64,000 nt of DNA from Clostridium sp. AM58-1XD (lineage in GTDB: Bacteria; Bacillota; Clostridia; Lachnospirales; Lachnospiraceae). The translations under genes were made by a program, and so were the position numbers. Under the pieces are notes generated by a model, which worked only from the letters and a program-made list of their open reading frames with translations, was not told the DNA's origin and ran no database searches. The stretch covers positions 57,722 through 121,721 of the forward strand of contig NZ_QSDR01000013.1 in the NCBI RefSeq assembly GCF_003464085.1, read 5' to 3'. Below are positions 54,711 to 63,932 of the stretch, piece after piece. Positions within the stretch are counted from its first letter, which is position 1; every line of letters begins with the position of its first letter.

Positions 54711-55601
54711 TTAACCGATAATCTTATCTACGTATTTACCGTCCAGAATATCTTTTAAATACTTGCCGTACTGATTTTTCTTCAGCACCTCGTACGTCTC
54801 CAGCACCTGATCTCTGGAAATCCAGCCGTTTAAATAAGCGATTTCTTCCAGACACGCAATCTTTCTGTGCTGATGGGTTTCAATTGTCTTTACAAAGTTC
54901 GTGGCTTCTACAAGAGATTCATGTGTCCCTGTATCCAGCCATGTAAAGCCCTGTCCCAACAACGTTACATCCAGTTCCCCGTTTTCCAGATAGATTCTGT
55001 TCAAATCCGTGATCTCCAGCTCACCTCTGGCAGAAGGCTTCAGATTTTTCGCATATTCCACTACCCGGTTATCATAAAAATAAAGGCCGGTCACACAATA
55101 ATTAGACTTTGGCTGCTGCGGTTTTTCCTCGATCGAAACAGCCTTCCCCTCTTTATCGAATTCCACGATACCAAAACGCTCCGGATCATCAACATAATAG
55201 CCGAATACAGTCGCGCCTTTTTCTTTGGCTGCTGCGGCACGAAGCCTCTTTTTCAGCCCCTGTCCATGGAAAATATTATCTCCCAGAACCATTGCGACAT
55301 GATCGTTTCCGATAAAATCCGCACCAATAATAAATGCCTGCGCCAGTCCGTCCGGGCTTGGTTGAATCGCATAATTTAAGTGGACTCCAAACTGGTGTCC
55401 GTCTCCTAAAAGAGCTTCAAACCGGGGCGTATCATCCGGCGTAGAAATGATCAGAATGTCACGGATCCCTGCATTCATAAGCACTGATAACGGATAATAA
55501 ATCATCGGTTTGTCGTAAATAGGTAAAAGCTGTTTGGACGTTACCTTTGTGAGCGGATACAGCCTTGTACCGGAACCTCCGGCTAAAATAATTCCCTTCA
55601 T
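54711..55601 (-). CDS. rfbA: Glucose-1-phosphate thymidylyltransferase
   Basis: 296 residues. [19 protein letters not shown] at the N-terminus, [17 protein letters not shown], and [11 protein letters not shown] with the metal aspartate. First enzyme of the dTDP-rhamnose pathway. AGGAGG precedes, twelve bases from the ATG. The rfbA-rfbB-rfbD order ends with glmM, forming a nucleotide-sugar operon. Confidence 0.96.
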   Translation of the reverse strand: MKGIILAGGSGTRLYPLTKVTSKQLLPIYDKPMIYYPLSVLMNAGIRDILIISTPDDTPRFEALLGDGHQFGVHLNYAIQPSPDGLAQAFIIGADFIGNDHVAMVLGDNIFHGQGLKKRLRAAAAKEKGATVFGYYVDDPERFGIVEFDKEGKAVSIEEKPQQPKSNYCVTGLYFYDNRVVEYAKNLKPSARGELEITDLNRIYLENGELDVTLLGQGFTWLDTGTHESLVEATNFVKTIETHQHRKIACLEEIAYLNGWISRDQVLETYEVLKKNQYGKYLKDILDGKYVDKIIG

Positions 55602-55619
55602 CTTAATTTCGTACCTCCT

Positions 55620-56696
55620 TTATGCGCTTTCATTCATTTTTGCCAGCTTCGCCGCCTGGTCTGCAGCGATCAGGCTGTCTATAATTTCCTGGATATCTCC
55701 GTTCATAATAGAATCAATCTTGTATAAAGTCAATTTGATTCTGTGTTCCGTCACTCTTCCCTGAGGGAAATTATAAGTACGAATCTTTTCAGACCTGTCT
55801 CCCGTACCTACCTGGCTGCGCCGTTCCTCAGCCTCCTGATTCTGACGTTTTTCCAGCTCCAGATCATACAGTTTGGAACGCAGCAGGCGGAATGCCTTTT
55901 CCTTGTTCTGCAGCTGAGATTTTTCAGTCTGGCTGTAAATCACAATTCCTGTCGGCATATGCGTAAGGCGCACGGCAGAATCCGTCGTATTGACACACTG
56001 TCCTCCGTTTCCGGATGCCCTCATAACATCGATACGAATATCCTTATCCTCAATTACTACATCCACTTCTTCTGCTTCCGGCATAACTGCAACCGTTGCA
56101 GTAGACGTGTGAATCCGTCCGCCCGATTCCGTTTCCGGAACCCTCTGCACACGGTGGACACCGCTTTCATACTTCAGCTTGGAATAAGCGCCCTGACCGT
56201 TTATCATAAATACAACTTCCTTAAATCCGCCGATTCCGCTCTCACTTAAGCTGATCAGCTCCGTCTTCCACCTCTGGCTGTCTGCGTAATTGACATACAT
56301 ACGATAAAGCTCCGAAGCAAACAGGGCTGCCTCATCTCCGCCTGCTCCTGCACGGATTTCCATAATAATATTCTTGTCATCATTTGGGTCTTTTGGAAGA
56401 AGCAGAATTTTAAGCTCCTGTTCAAGCTCTTCAATCTTTTTCTTCGCTTCAGAAAGCTCTTCTTTTGCCATCTCCCTCATCTCTTCATCTGATTCTTCTT
56501 CTAACAGCGCAAGGCTGTCCTCCACATCCTGTTTCGCCCTCTTATATTCCTTATAAGCTTCAACGATCGGAGCCAAATCCGACTGCTCCTTCATCAGCTT
56601 TCTAAAACGCTTCTGGTCCTCCGCAACAGAAGGATTATTAAGTTCCTGCATAAGCTCTTCATAATGGATCAATATATCATCTAACCTGTCAAACAT
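55620..56696 (-). CDS. prfA: Peptide chain release factor 1
   Basis: 358 residues. The codon-recognition segment [17 protein letters not shown] carries the PxT tripeptide, and [16 protein letters not shown] the catalytic GGQ. It ends translation at UAA and UAG. AGGAGG before ATG. Followed upstream by prmC, which methylates its glutamine. Confidence 0.96.
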   Translation of the reverse strand: MFDRLDDILIHYEELMQELNNPSVAEDQKRFRKLMKEQSDLAPIVEAYKEYKRAKQDVEDSLALLEEESDEEMREMAKEELSEAKKKIEELEQELKILLLPKDPNDDKNIIMEIRAGAGGDEAALFASELYRMYVNYADSQRWKTELISLSESGIGGFKEVVFMINGQGAYSKLKYESGVHRVQRVPETESGGRIHTSTATVAVMPEAEEVDVVIEDKDIRIDVMRASGNGGQCVNTTDSAVRLTHMPTGIVIYSQTEKSQLQNKEKAFRLLRSKLYDLELEKRQNQEAEERRSQVGTGDRSEKIRTYNFPQGRVTEHRIKLTLYKIDSIMNGDIQEIIDSLIAADQAAKLAKMNESA

Positions 56697-56781
56697 GGAA
56701 ACCTCCTGATTATCTCATTCCTATATCTATATCTCATCTACCTCTGCTGTGGATCATTGCCGCATCATATTGCATATTGTT

Positions 56782-57780
56782 TCACATTGAGCCAGTCACG
56801 CAGGCATGTACCACTCTGTCCAGCCCGGACGCATCTTTTACAATCTCAATGACTTTATAGCCTTTCTCCATCAGCAGTCTTGTCACCGCTTCCCCCTGAT
56901 CATATCCGATTTCCAGAAACATATGTCCCTGATCCCTTAGGTATGTTTTCCCTTCTTCTGCCAGCCGGCGGTAGAAATGAAGTCCATCTGCAGTACCATC
57001 CAAAGCCAGACGAGGTTCATGGTCCCGCACTTCAGGTTCTAATTTTTCAATTACCTCCGTAGCGATATAAGGGGGATTCGATACGATAATATCATATTTT
57101 AAAGATTTGTCCAGATTTTGGAACAAATCACTTTCAATCAATGTAAATTTATTGATAAAGCTGCCCGTTTCACCCGTTATTTCCCAGATATTTTCCACTT
57201 TCCACGGACTGTCTGATATCGTTTTATGCGCTGCCTTTACAATACGGTTGTCCGAATGAGCCATACAATTGCTCACATTTGCATATGCCGTCTTTAAAGC
57301 CGGCAAAGAGATATCTGCAGCTGTCACATCTCTGAATCCTCCCAGCATAAACAAACTGACTGCAATGCATCCGGATCCTGTACACATATCCAGAAGACGG
57401 GTTGCAGAACTATCACAGCCTCTTTCCGGACAACATTTCATCACAAGCTCTGCCAGCGTTTCCGTGTCCTGTCTCGGAATCAGTACATGTTCATTGACTG
57501 TAAACTCCAGTCCCATAAATGCCTGCTTTCCCGTCAGGTGTTGGAGCGGAATCCGTTTGCTTCTTTTTTTAATCCAGTCTTCGTACCTTTCTTTTGCACA
57601 AAGTACTCTTTTATCCGTTATATCCAGATTTTCATTTCTTTTTATCAGAAAATGGGTGAAATCAATCTCAAACGCTTCCAACAGCAGATATCTGGCATCC
57701 AGATCATATTCTGTCACCTGTGCCTGCTGAAGGCGGTTTCGTCCCTCATCCCACAACTGCTGCAGTGTCAACACGTTCAT
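56782..57780 (-). CDS. prmC: Release factor glutamine methyltransferase
   Basis: 332 residues from ATG 57780 (AAGGG six bases before), overlapping the end of yqhQ by 35 bases. An N-terminal helical bundle, SAM motif LLDMCTGSGCIAVSL, and the NPPY motif in VSNPPYIA that holds the target glutamine. Longer than usual (about 285): roughly 35 extra residues lie between the SAM-binding part and the SNPPY motif (NCMAHSDNRIVKAAHK region). It methylates the GGQ glutamine of PrfA. Confidence 0.93.
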   Translation of the reverse strand: MNVLTLQQLWDEGRNRLQQAQVTEYDLDARYLLLEAFEIDFTHFLIKRNENLDITDKRVLCAKERYEDWIKKRSKRIPLQHLTGKQAFMGLEFTVNEHVLIPRQDTETLAELVMKCCPERGCDSSATRLLDMCTGSGCIAVSLFMLGGFRDVTAADISLPALKTAYANVSNCMAHSDNRIVKAAHKTISDSPWKVENIWEITGETGSFINKFTLIESDLFQNLDKSLKYDIIVSNPPYIATEVIEKLEPEVRDHEPRLALDGTADGLHFYRRLAEEGKTYLRDQGHMFLEIGYDQGEAVTRLLMEKGYKVIEIVKDASGLDRVVHACVTGSM

Positions 57781-58750
57781 TTCCTTCCCTTTTACCATCG
57801 CCCTGTATTTGTTCATACCGCTCCGGATAGTTTTCAGCGAGATATGCCTTCCAGTCAAATACCGCTTCTACAGCAGCAATCGCTACTTCTATCATAGAGT
57901 CATCCGGTTCTTTTGTGGTAAGCCCCTGCATCCAGAGCCCTGGTTTGCTCAGAATATTTACTACTGCCGAATCACTTCGGCCTGCCAGCCTCAGAAACTC
58001 ATAGGATACTCCTGCAATAACAGGAATCAGAATAATTCTGCTGAGAATCCTCATCGCAACAGTATCCGTACGGATTACCATAAAGAACAAGATGCTGATA
58101 ACCATAACAATCAGCAAAAAACTTGTTCCACATCGTTTATGCTCTTTAGAACTCTTCCTCACATTTTCAACATTCAGTTCAAGACCATGTTCAATACAGT
58201 TAATGCATTTGTGCTCGGCTCCATGATACATAAATGTCCGTTTAATATCATCCATCATAGAAACCACTTTAATGTATACAATAAAAATAACCAGACGTAT
58301 AACGCCTTCGAGAAAAGCCACCCATGTATCAGACTGAATAAATTTACGGAATATTCCAGCCAAAAGCAGCGGCAGTATCATAAAAATGCCGATTGCCAGG
58401 ACAAAGGAAAATACCATAACAGCGCCCATCAGCACTTTTTCCAGCTTCTCCCCAAAGATCCTGTCAAGAAACAGTTCAAACCGGCCTGCTTCCGTTTCTT
58501 CATCATCTTCGAAAAAACTGGCCGAAAACGTAAGTGTCTTCATTCCAAGTATCATGGAATCTGCAAAGCTGAAAATTCCTCTGACAAACGGCAGTGAAAA
58601 GAACTTAACCTTTTCAGTAAGGCTGACATACGTTTCCTTCTGCACTTCAATTTCTCCATCAGGCTTTCGGACTGCCGTCGCATAGTCATCTCCGTTTTTC
58701 ATCATAATACCCTCAATTACGGCCTGTCCCCCGATTCCCGAGTATTTCAT
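57746..58750 (-). CDS. yqhQ: DUF1385 membrane protein YqhQ
   Basis: 334 residues. GGQAVIEGIMMKNGDDYATAV at the N-terminus, four hydrophobic segments, and the conserved metal-type motifs YHGAEHKCINC and EHKRCGTSFL. The family is frequently next to prmC and rpmE in Clostridia. Function in the membrane is unknown. GGAGGTGA before ATG. Confidence 0.85.
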   Translation of the reverse strand: MKYSGIGGQAVIEGIMMKNGDDYATAVRKPDGEIEVQKETYVSLTEKVKFFSLPFVRGIFSFADSMILGMKTLTFSASFFEDDEETEAGRFELFLDRIFGEKLEKVLMGAVMVFSFVLAIGIFMILPLLLAGIFRKFIQSDTWVAFLEGVIRLVIFIVYIKVVSMMDDIKRTFMYHGAEHKCINCIEHGLELNVENVRKSSKEHKRCGTSFLLIVMVISILFFMVIRTDTVAMRILSRIILIPVIAGVSYEFLRLAGRSDSAVVNILSKPGLWMQGLTTKEPDDSMIEVAIAAVEAVFDWKAYLAENYPERYEQIQGDGKREGNERVDTAAVVG

Positions 58751-58807
58751 CTTCCGATCACCTCCATTATTTTATATTGCTGCAACTGTTTATATCCTCA
58801 AAAAAAC

Positions 58808-58848
58808 AAAGGCTGAGCTTATAGTGTTGCCACCAAATCTCAACCTTT
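58808..58848 (-). terminator. Terminator of rpmE
   Basis: AAAGGCTGAG (58808-58817) pairs with CTCAACCTTT (58839-58848) with one G-U, then GTTTTTTTG on the minus strand. Confidence 0.75.
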
Positions 58849-58864
58849 TCCTTGCTCATACTTC

Positions 58865-59068
58865 TTATTTCGTAACACCATACTTACGATTGAATTTATC
58901 AATACGTCCACGAGCTGATGCTGCTTTCTGCTGGCCTGTGTAGAATGAATGACATTTGGAACATACTTCTACGTGGATATCCTGCTTTGTAGAACCTGTT
59001 ACAAACTCGTTACCGCAGTTACATACAACTTTTGCCTGATAGTAATTTGGATGGATTCCTTCCTTCAT
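58865..59068 (-). CDS. rpmE: 50S ribosomal protein L31, zinc-binding type
   Basis: 67 residues from ATG 59068. [10 protein letters not shown] start, CNCG and CSKCH supply the zinc cysteines, and DKFNRKYG the end. The zinc-type form is used when zinc is sufficient. AGAGGTGA lies before the start. Confidence 0.95.
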   Translation of the reverse strand: MKEGIHPNYYQAKVVCNCGNEFVTGSTKQDIHVEVCSKCHSFYTGQQKAASARGRIDKFNRKYGVTK

Positions 59069-59208
59069 GATTATCACCTCTCGAATTTAGATTTGCGGTT
59101 TCCGACCGCATGTACTCTTTGTACCTAGTTGCGTTTCTATTCCTGCACGCCATAAATCTATTCATGGCTAATTCGCAACAAAATATGCCTAATATAGACA
59201 GCTTACAC
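59069..59208 (-). ncRNA. Possible L31 leader RNA
   Basis: About 130 bases of 5' leader between the promoter and the rpmE start contain the hairpin GCGGTCGGAAACCGC near the ribosome site. L31 leaders with autoregulatory roles are known in Firmicutes. I could not confirm the consensus. Confidence 0.35.
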
Positions 59209-59237
59209 AGTATATCATATTCTCTTTTTTTATGCAA
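59209..59237 (-). promoter_or_regulatory. Promoter of rpmE
   Basis: TTGCAT (59232-59237), 17-base spacer, TATACT (59209-59214), on the minus strand. Confidence 0.75.
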
Positions 59238-59246
59238 GTAATTTCA

Positions 59247-60718
59247 TCAGAAAAACCTGATCTTCTTTGACATTTCTACAAATTCCCGGTTGCTGCGGGT
59301 ACGTGTAAAAAGATCCAGTACTTTTTCTACCGAATCCTCCGGCTTCAGAGAATTGGTCGCCTTTCTCACAGCATCCACTGCTTCCGCTTCTTCTTTTGTA
59401 AGCAGCAGGTCATCACGCCTCGTTCCTGATTTCAGAATATCGATGGCCGGGAAAATCCTCTTTTCTGATAGCTTTCTATCCAGAACGAGTTCCATATTGC
59501 CGGTTCCCTTAAACTCTTCATAAATGACGTCGTCCATACGGCTTCCCGTATCGACTAACGCAGTCGCCAAAATTGTCAGGCTTCCGCCTTCCCGCATGTT
59601 TCGGGCTGCACCAAAAAAACGTTTCGGCATATGAAGTGCTGCCGGATCCAGTCCGCCGGAAAGAGTACGCCCGCTCGGAGGCACTACCAGGTTATACGCT
59701 CTTGCCAGTCTTGTTATGCTGTCCAGCAGAATCATAACATCCCGTCCATGTTCTACAAGCCTCTTTGCCCTTTCAATTACCATCTCGGATACGCGTTTAT
59801 GGTGGTCGGGAAGCTCATCAAACGTGGAATAAATCACTTCTACATTCGGCCCCTCAATTGCTTCCTTAATATCCGTTACCTCTTCCGGCCGTTCATCAAT
59901 CAGCAGAATTATCAGGTGCATATCCTGATGATTTGTTGTTATCGCCTTTGCAACTTGTTTCAACAGGGTAGTCTTACCGGCCTTTGGCGGTGATACGATC
60001 ATTCCCCTCTGTCCTTTACCAATCGGTGCCAGCAAGTCGACTACTCTCATTGCAATCGTATTCCGCCCTCCCGGCGTTTCCATATGGAGTCTTTCATTTG
60101 GAAATATTGGAGTTAAGTCTTCGAAATTCGGCCGTTTTTCAGCCATATATGCCGGATAGCCATTAATCGTTTTATATACAGAAGAGCTGCAAATTTTTCA
60201 GTTACATTTCTTACTCTTCTGCTTCCGCGGACAACATCACCCGTCTTCATATTAAATCTTCGGATCTGTGAAGGAGCTACATAGACATCATCTTCTCCCG
60301 GAAGATAGTTTTCACACCGGATAAATCCAAATCCATCGGGCATTACCTCCAGGATTCCTTCCGCATCAATTCCACTGTCCAGTTCCTGAAGGTCCGGGCT
60401 CAGGGTAAGTGATGGTATCTCTCTTATCACTTTATTTTCGCCTTGTCCTCCTTCCGGGATCTTTTCATACCGCTTTCTTTCTTCGTTCTTTCTTTCTTCT
60501 GGACGTTTTTCCTCCGGCTTCTTTTCTGCCTGCCTTCTTTCCTCCTGATTTCTGTCTTCTGACCTTTTTTCTTCTGTTCCCTCTCCGCTTTTTTCTGCTT
60601 CTTTACAAAGTAGTTCTATCAGTTCAGCCTTACGAAGCCCACTCGCCCCTTTAAGTCCCTGCGACTTAGCCAGCTCTCTCAATTGAGCCAGGGGAAGTGT
60701 TTCCAATTTTTCACGCAT
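59247..60718 (-). CDS. rho: Transcription termination factor Rho (frameshifted as read)
   Basis: About 490 residues after restoring one T in the run at 60170-60173 ([17 protein letters not shown]). ATG 60718 has AAGGAG. Order: N-terminal helical domain (about 1-35), an E/K/R-rich linker (about 45-95), an S1-like RNA-binding domain ([10 protein letters not shown]), then the RecA-like ATPase with P-loop [10 protein letters not shown], Walker [15 protein letters not shown] and [13 protein letters not shown]. It unwinds RNA to release RNA polymerase. Rho is normally essential or important, so the break is more likely an error than decay. Confidence 0.93.
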
Positions 60719-60937
60719 GTCAATTCTCCTTTTTAGTTTAGCAATACTAGTAATACATGGAAATAATATCAAACAAAGAGTTCCGCCGGCGAAGCTTCCG
60801 CACAGCACTTTTGATTGCGATAAATGTCTATCTGCTTTCTTTGTTGAATAGGCTGATATCACAGTCCTATACATATACAAAAAGCCTGGAACTTTATCGC
60901 TTTAATACATCAAGTTATATTCCTTTAAATTGAACAA

Positions 60938-60959
60938 AGAGTCCGGCAAACCGGACTCT
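60938..60959 (-). terminator. Hairpin upstream of rho
   Basis: AGAGTCCGG and CCGGACTCT pair around CAAA. On the minus strand TTTGTTC follows, so it may end read-through from the repeat island before rho, or act in the rho leader. Confidence 0.5.
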
Positions 60960-61068
60960 CGCGCCAGAGCGCAGCTGCTTTAACAGCTATATTTTATACT
61001 TTTCAGCCAGGAAAGGCATAGCCCCATATTTTTCAGTATAAAGATTATTTTTTTGTGCAATAAGAAAG

Positions 61069-61130
61069 AATCCCGCAAGCGGGATTCTCCGCCTGCGGCG
61101 GGTCGCTTCAGCGATTGATTCCCTTCCGCC
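61069..61130. repeat. Composite palindromic element, copy 2 (partial)
   Basis: GAATCCCGC-AA-GCGGGATTC then CGCCTGCGGCGGGTCGC, matching copy 1 almost exactly over the first half; the second half is diverged. Confidence 0.75.
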
Positions 61131-61224
61131 TCAGTGCGCCTCCATAGCGGAGCGTTTTTACTTTCCAGGAAATCGGATGCTTTAACACTTTACAATAACA
61201 AGGTCTTTCCTTGAAAGTAAGAAA

Positions 61225-61342
61225 GAATCCCGCTCGCGGGATTCTCCGCCTGCAGCGGATCGCTTTAGCGACATCATTCCTTACCGCCGCAGGGCGACCC
61301 TGCCCGGAGGGCTTTTTTGTTACATAGGATATCCTATGTAAC
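61225..61342. repeat. Composite palindromic element, copy 3
   Basis: Same order as copy 1: hairpin GAATCCCGC-TC-GCGGGATTC, GC block, then a perfect 24-base palindrome at 61319-61342 (GTTACATAGGAT and its complement). About 90% like copy 1 over the middle block. Confidence 0.8.
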
Positions 61343-61495
61343 AAGAAAGGCTGCGCCAGGGCGCAGTCTCTGCCAGCCGGGCTGCTTGGGCAGCATAATT
61401 TTCTCCAGCACAGTATATTTTCTCATGGAAAGTATAAAGAATCGGGACGAAGATTGCCGGCGGTAATACCGCCGCCGGCTAACTTGTATGTTCTT

Positions 61496-61524
61496 ATTAT
61501 ATACTGTTCTACCAAAAATGAAAA
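61496..61524 (-). promoter_or_regulatory. Possible promoter in the repeat island
   Basis: TTTTCA (61519-61524), 17-base spacer, TATAAT (61496-61501) on the minus strand. It would transcribe the palindromic region and possibly rho. Confidence 0.45.
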
Positions 61525-61558
61525 GAAATATTTTTCAGTTAACTCATTTAATTGCCTG

Positions 61559-62881
61559 TTATTTAAGAGTTTTTAGAAATTCAAGATATGCCAATACTTG
61601 TTTTTCATATCCATTTTCTGACGGATGATAGAAGCTCGTACCTTCCATCCCTTCGGGAAGATATCGTTGATTGACATAATGGTACGGATAACTGTGTGCA
61701 TACTTATATCCAATTCCTCTTCCCAGTTTTTCTGCATTTTTATAATGCCTGTCCTGGAGATAGGGAGGAACCGGCAGCGTCCTGTTTGTTTTCACATATT
61801 CCATCGCCTCATTAACTGCCATGTAAGAAGCATTACTTTTCGGGGCCGTTGCTACATAAGTCACTGCCTCTGCCAGGATTATTCTGGCTTCCGGCAGTCC
61901 GATTCGTTCGACCGCCTGAGATGCACTTGTTGCGACGACTAGAGCCTGAGGATCAGCCATGCCTACATCCTCTGCCGCACAGATCATAATCCTGCGTGCA
62001 ATGAATTTAATATCCTCTCCTGCATAAAGCATACGTGCCAGATAATAAATTGCCGCATCCGGATCGGATCCCCTCATACTTTTAATAAATGCAGAAATCG
62101 TATCGTAATGGCTGTCACCGTCTTTATCATAGCGAACGGCCCGTTTCTGTATGCATTCTTCCGCCACATCAAGATCAATCACTATTTTTCCATTCTGATC
62201 TCTCTCCGTTGTCAAAATCCCCAGCTCCACAGCGTTCAGAGCCGCCCGTGCGTCCCCGTTTGCCACATCAGCCAGGAAATCCGCCGCATCTTCTGTAATC
62301 TCGGCGTGATAACTGCCCATTCCTTTTTTATCATCATAGACAGCCCGCTTTACAAGTTCCTTGATATCGTCTTTTTCCAGGGGCTTCAGCTCGAATATTC
62401 TGGATCTGGAAATCAAAGCTCCATTAACCTCAAAATATGGATTTTCCGTAGTTGCTCCAATCAATATCAGCGTCCCATCCTCCACATATGGCAGTAGATA
62501 GTCCTGCTGCCCTTTATTAAAACGATGTATCTCATCTACAAATAGTATCGTTTTTTTTCCGTACATCCCCAGATTGTCTTTTGCCGTCTTTACAACTTCT
62601 TCCATATCTTTTTTGCCGGCAGCCGTAGCATTAATCTGTTCAAATCTGGCACTCGTCGTATTGGCAATCACTCTGGCCAGTGTCGTCTTTCCTGTCCCCG
62701 GAGGACCGTAAAATATAATGGACCCCAGTTTGTCCGCTTTAATGGCACGGTACAGCAGCTTATCCTTTCCGATGATATGTCTCTGACCCACCACTTCATC
62801 AAGCGTCTCCGGACGAAGTCTTGATGCGAGCGGCGATTCTTTATCCATTGTATTTTCACGCATATAATCAAATAAATCCAT
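61559..62881 (-). CDS. rarA: Replication-associated recombination protein A
   Basis: 440 residues from ATG 62881 (GGAGG five bases before). RPETLDEVVGQRHIIG, Walker A YGPPGTGKTTLARV, Walker B TILFVDEIHRFNKGQQD, sensor TTENPYFEVNG, then the tetramerisation domain with RSMRGSDPDAAIYYLARML. RarA is a clamp-loader-like AAA ATPase acting at stalled forks. Confidence 0.95.
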   Translation of the reverse strand: MDLFDYMRENTMDKESPLASRLRPETLDEVVGQRHIIGKDKLLYRAIKADKLGSIIFYGPPGTGKTTLARVIANTTSARFEQINATAAGKKDMEEVVKTAKDNLGMYGKKTILFVDEIHRFNKGQQDYLLPYVEDGTLILIGATTENPYFEVNGALISRSRIFELKPLEKDDIKELVKRAVYDDKKGMGSYHAEITEDAADFLADVANGDARAALNAVELGILTTERDQNGKIVIDLDVAEECIQKRAVRYDKDGDSHYDTISAFIKSMRGSDPDAAIYYLARMLYAGEDIKFIARRIMICAAEDVGMADPQALVVATSASQAVERIGLPEARIILAEAVTYVATAPKSNASYMAVNEAMEYVKTNRTLPVPPYLQDRHYKNAEKLGRGIGYKYAHSYPYHYVNQRYLPEGMEGTSFYHPSENGYEKQVLAYLEFLKTLK

Positions 62882-62917
62882 CGTTTCCTCCCGGCCCAAC
62901 AGCCTTCTTTGTTTCCA

Positions 62918-63661
62918 TCAGTCAATCAGCAATTCATCTGCTGTAACAAAAGTATATCCTTGCCGGCTCAGCGTGTCAATGATTTCCAGGGCCGCATCTA
63001 CCGATGATTGGTATGAATCATGAAGCAGAATTATTCCCCCGTTTCGCGCATTTTTAACTACATGCCTTACGACCTTGTCTTTATTCTGAATCTTCCAGTC
63101 CAGCGGATCAATGTTCCATAATACGACATTCATCGGTATGATACACTCCAGTTCTTCGCTCCACGATCCGAAGGGAGGACGTATGTATGCAGGATAGCTT
63201 CCAGTTACTTCCAATATCTTCTGATTTGTTTTTTCAATCTCATTGCAAGCTTCCTCTTCCGTTTTAGAAGTCAGCATAATATGTGTAGCGGTATGGTTTC
63301 CGATCAAATGTCCTTCCGTCGCCATACGCCTTACGATTTCTTCATTACCCTCAATATTTTTTTCAATAAGAAAAAAAGAAGCTTTTACCCCACGCTCAGC
63401 CAATCCATCCAAAAGCAGCGGCGTATACACAGGATGAGGGCCGTCATCAAAAGTTAAAGCGATAAACTTCTGGTCCTGTGTGCGATTATTATTTTTATTG
63501 TCTTTGTTCTCTCTATTTTTTGATTCTTTAGAATTCTCTGGATCCTGCCCATCAGAAACCTCAGGTGCCGAAGCAATTGTGATCCCCATTTCGGAATGCG
63601 CTATTAATATAAGAAGCGTCACGATCAGTATTCCTATTACAAAGAACTCCTTCTTTGCCAT
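62918..63661 (-). CDS. Polysaccharide deacetylase, membrane-anchored
   Basis: 247 residues. N-terminal anchor (about 5-25), a short N/K/E-rich linker, then a NodB domain: LTFDDGPHP, HTATHIML for the metal histidines, RPPFGSW and LLHDSYQSSVDA. CE4 enzymes remove acetyl groups from GlcNAc of peptidoglycan or other surface glycan. AAGGAG before ATG. Next to rarA, 36 bases away, perhaps co-transcribed. Confidence 0.9.
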   Translation of the reverse strand: MAKKEFFVIGILIVTLLILIAHSEMGITIASAPEVSDGQDPENSKESKNRENKDNKNNNRTQDQKFIALTFDDGPHPVYTPLLLDGLAERGVKASFFLIEKNIEGNEEIVRRMATEGHLIGNHTATHIMLTSKTEEEACNEIEKTNQKILEVTGSYPAYIRPPFGSWSEELECIIPMNVVLWNIDPLDWKIQNKDKVVRHVVKNARNGGIILLHDSYQSSVDAALEIIDTLSRQGYTFVTADELLID

Positions 63662-63843
63662 ATCCCGCTCCTTTTCCTCATTCTGTTACGTCTCCACTAA
63701 TTATATATATGTTGGATTCTGTTAACTATGACAGCACATCAATCTCATATTTTTTTGTATTGCACATCTTCTAAATGTGCAGATATTTCTTATCTATAGT
63801 ATTTCTTATCTACAATTTATGACAAATACTAACTATCTATAAT

Positions 63844-63864
63844 TTCCAATATTGGAAGTATAAT
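63844..63864 (+). promoter_or_regulatory. -10 box with overlapping palindrome
   Basis: TATAAT at 63859-63864 is preceded by the perfect 14-base palindrome TTCCAATATTGGAA (63844-63857), which lies where the spacer would be. It may be an operator. No clear -35 is seen. Confidence 0.45.
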
Positions 63865-63932
63865 GACCTCGTAATGCAATTAGAAATTTCAAAAAAAGTA
63901 TTTCAGAAAACAAAAAGGAGAGTGCATTCATT

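Larger units (their letters stand above)
60719..61558. other. rho-rarA intergenic region built of palindromes
   Basis: 840 bp with no supported gene. It contains a hairpin AGAGTCCGG-CAAA-CCGGACTCT at 60938-60959, repeat copies 2 and 3, a hairpin CTGCGC-CAGG-GCGCAG at 61351-61366, and GCCGGCGG/CCGCCGGC at 61456-61479. On the minus strand a promoter (61496-61524) points into it. Confidence 0.6.

Noticed and set aside
59247-60146. Two separate genes for Rho halves
   Set aside because: The halves rejoin by one base in a T-run and the second lacks a ribosome site, so it is one gene.
61069-61342. CRISPR array from repeated GC hairpins
   Set aside because: Only two copies, unequal spacing, long composite units and no cas genes.
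61108-61344. 78-residue minus-strand protein in the repeat island
   Set aside because: It covers two copies of the palindromic element and the composition follows the repeat, not a protein.
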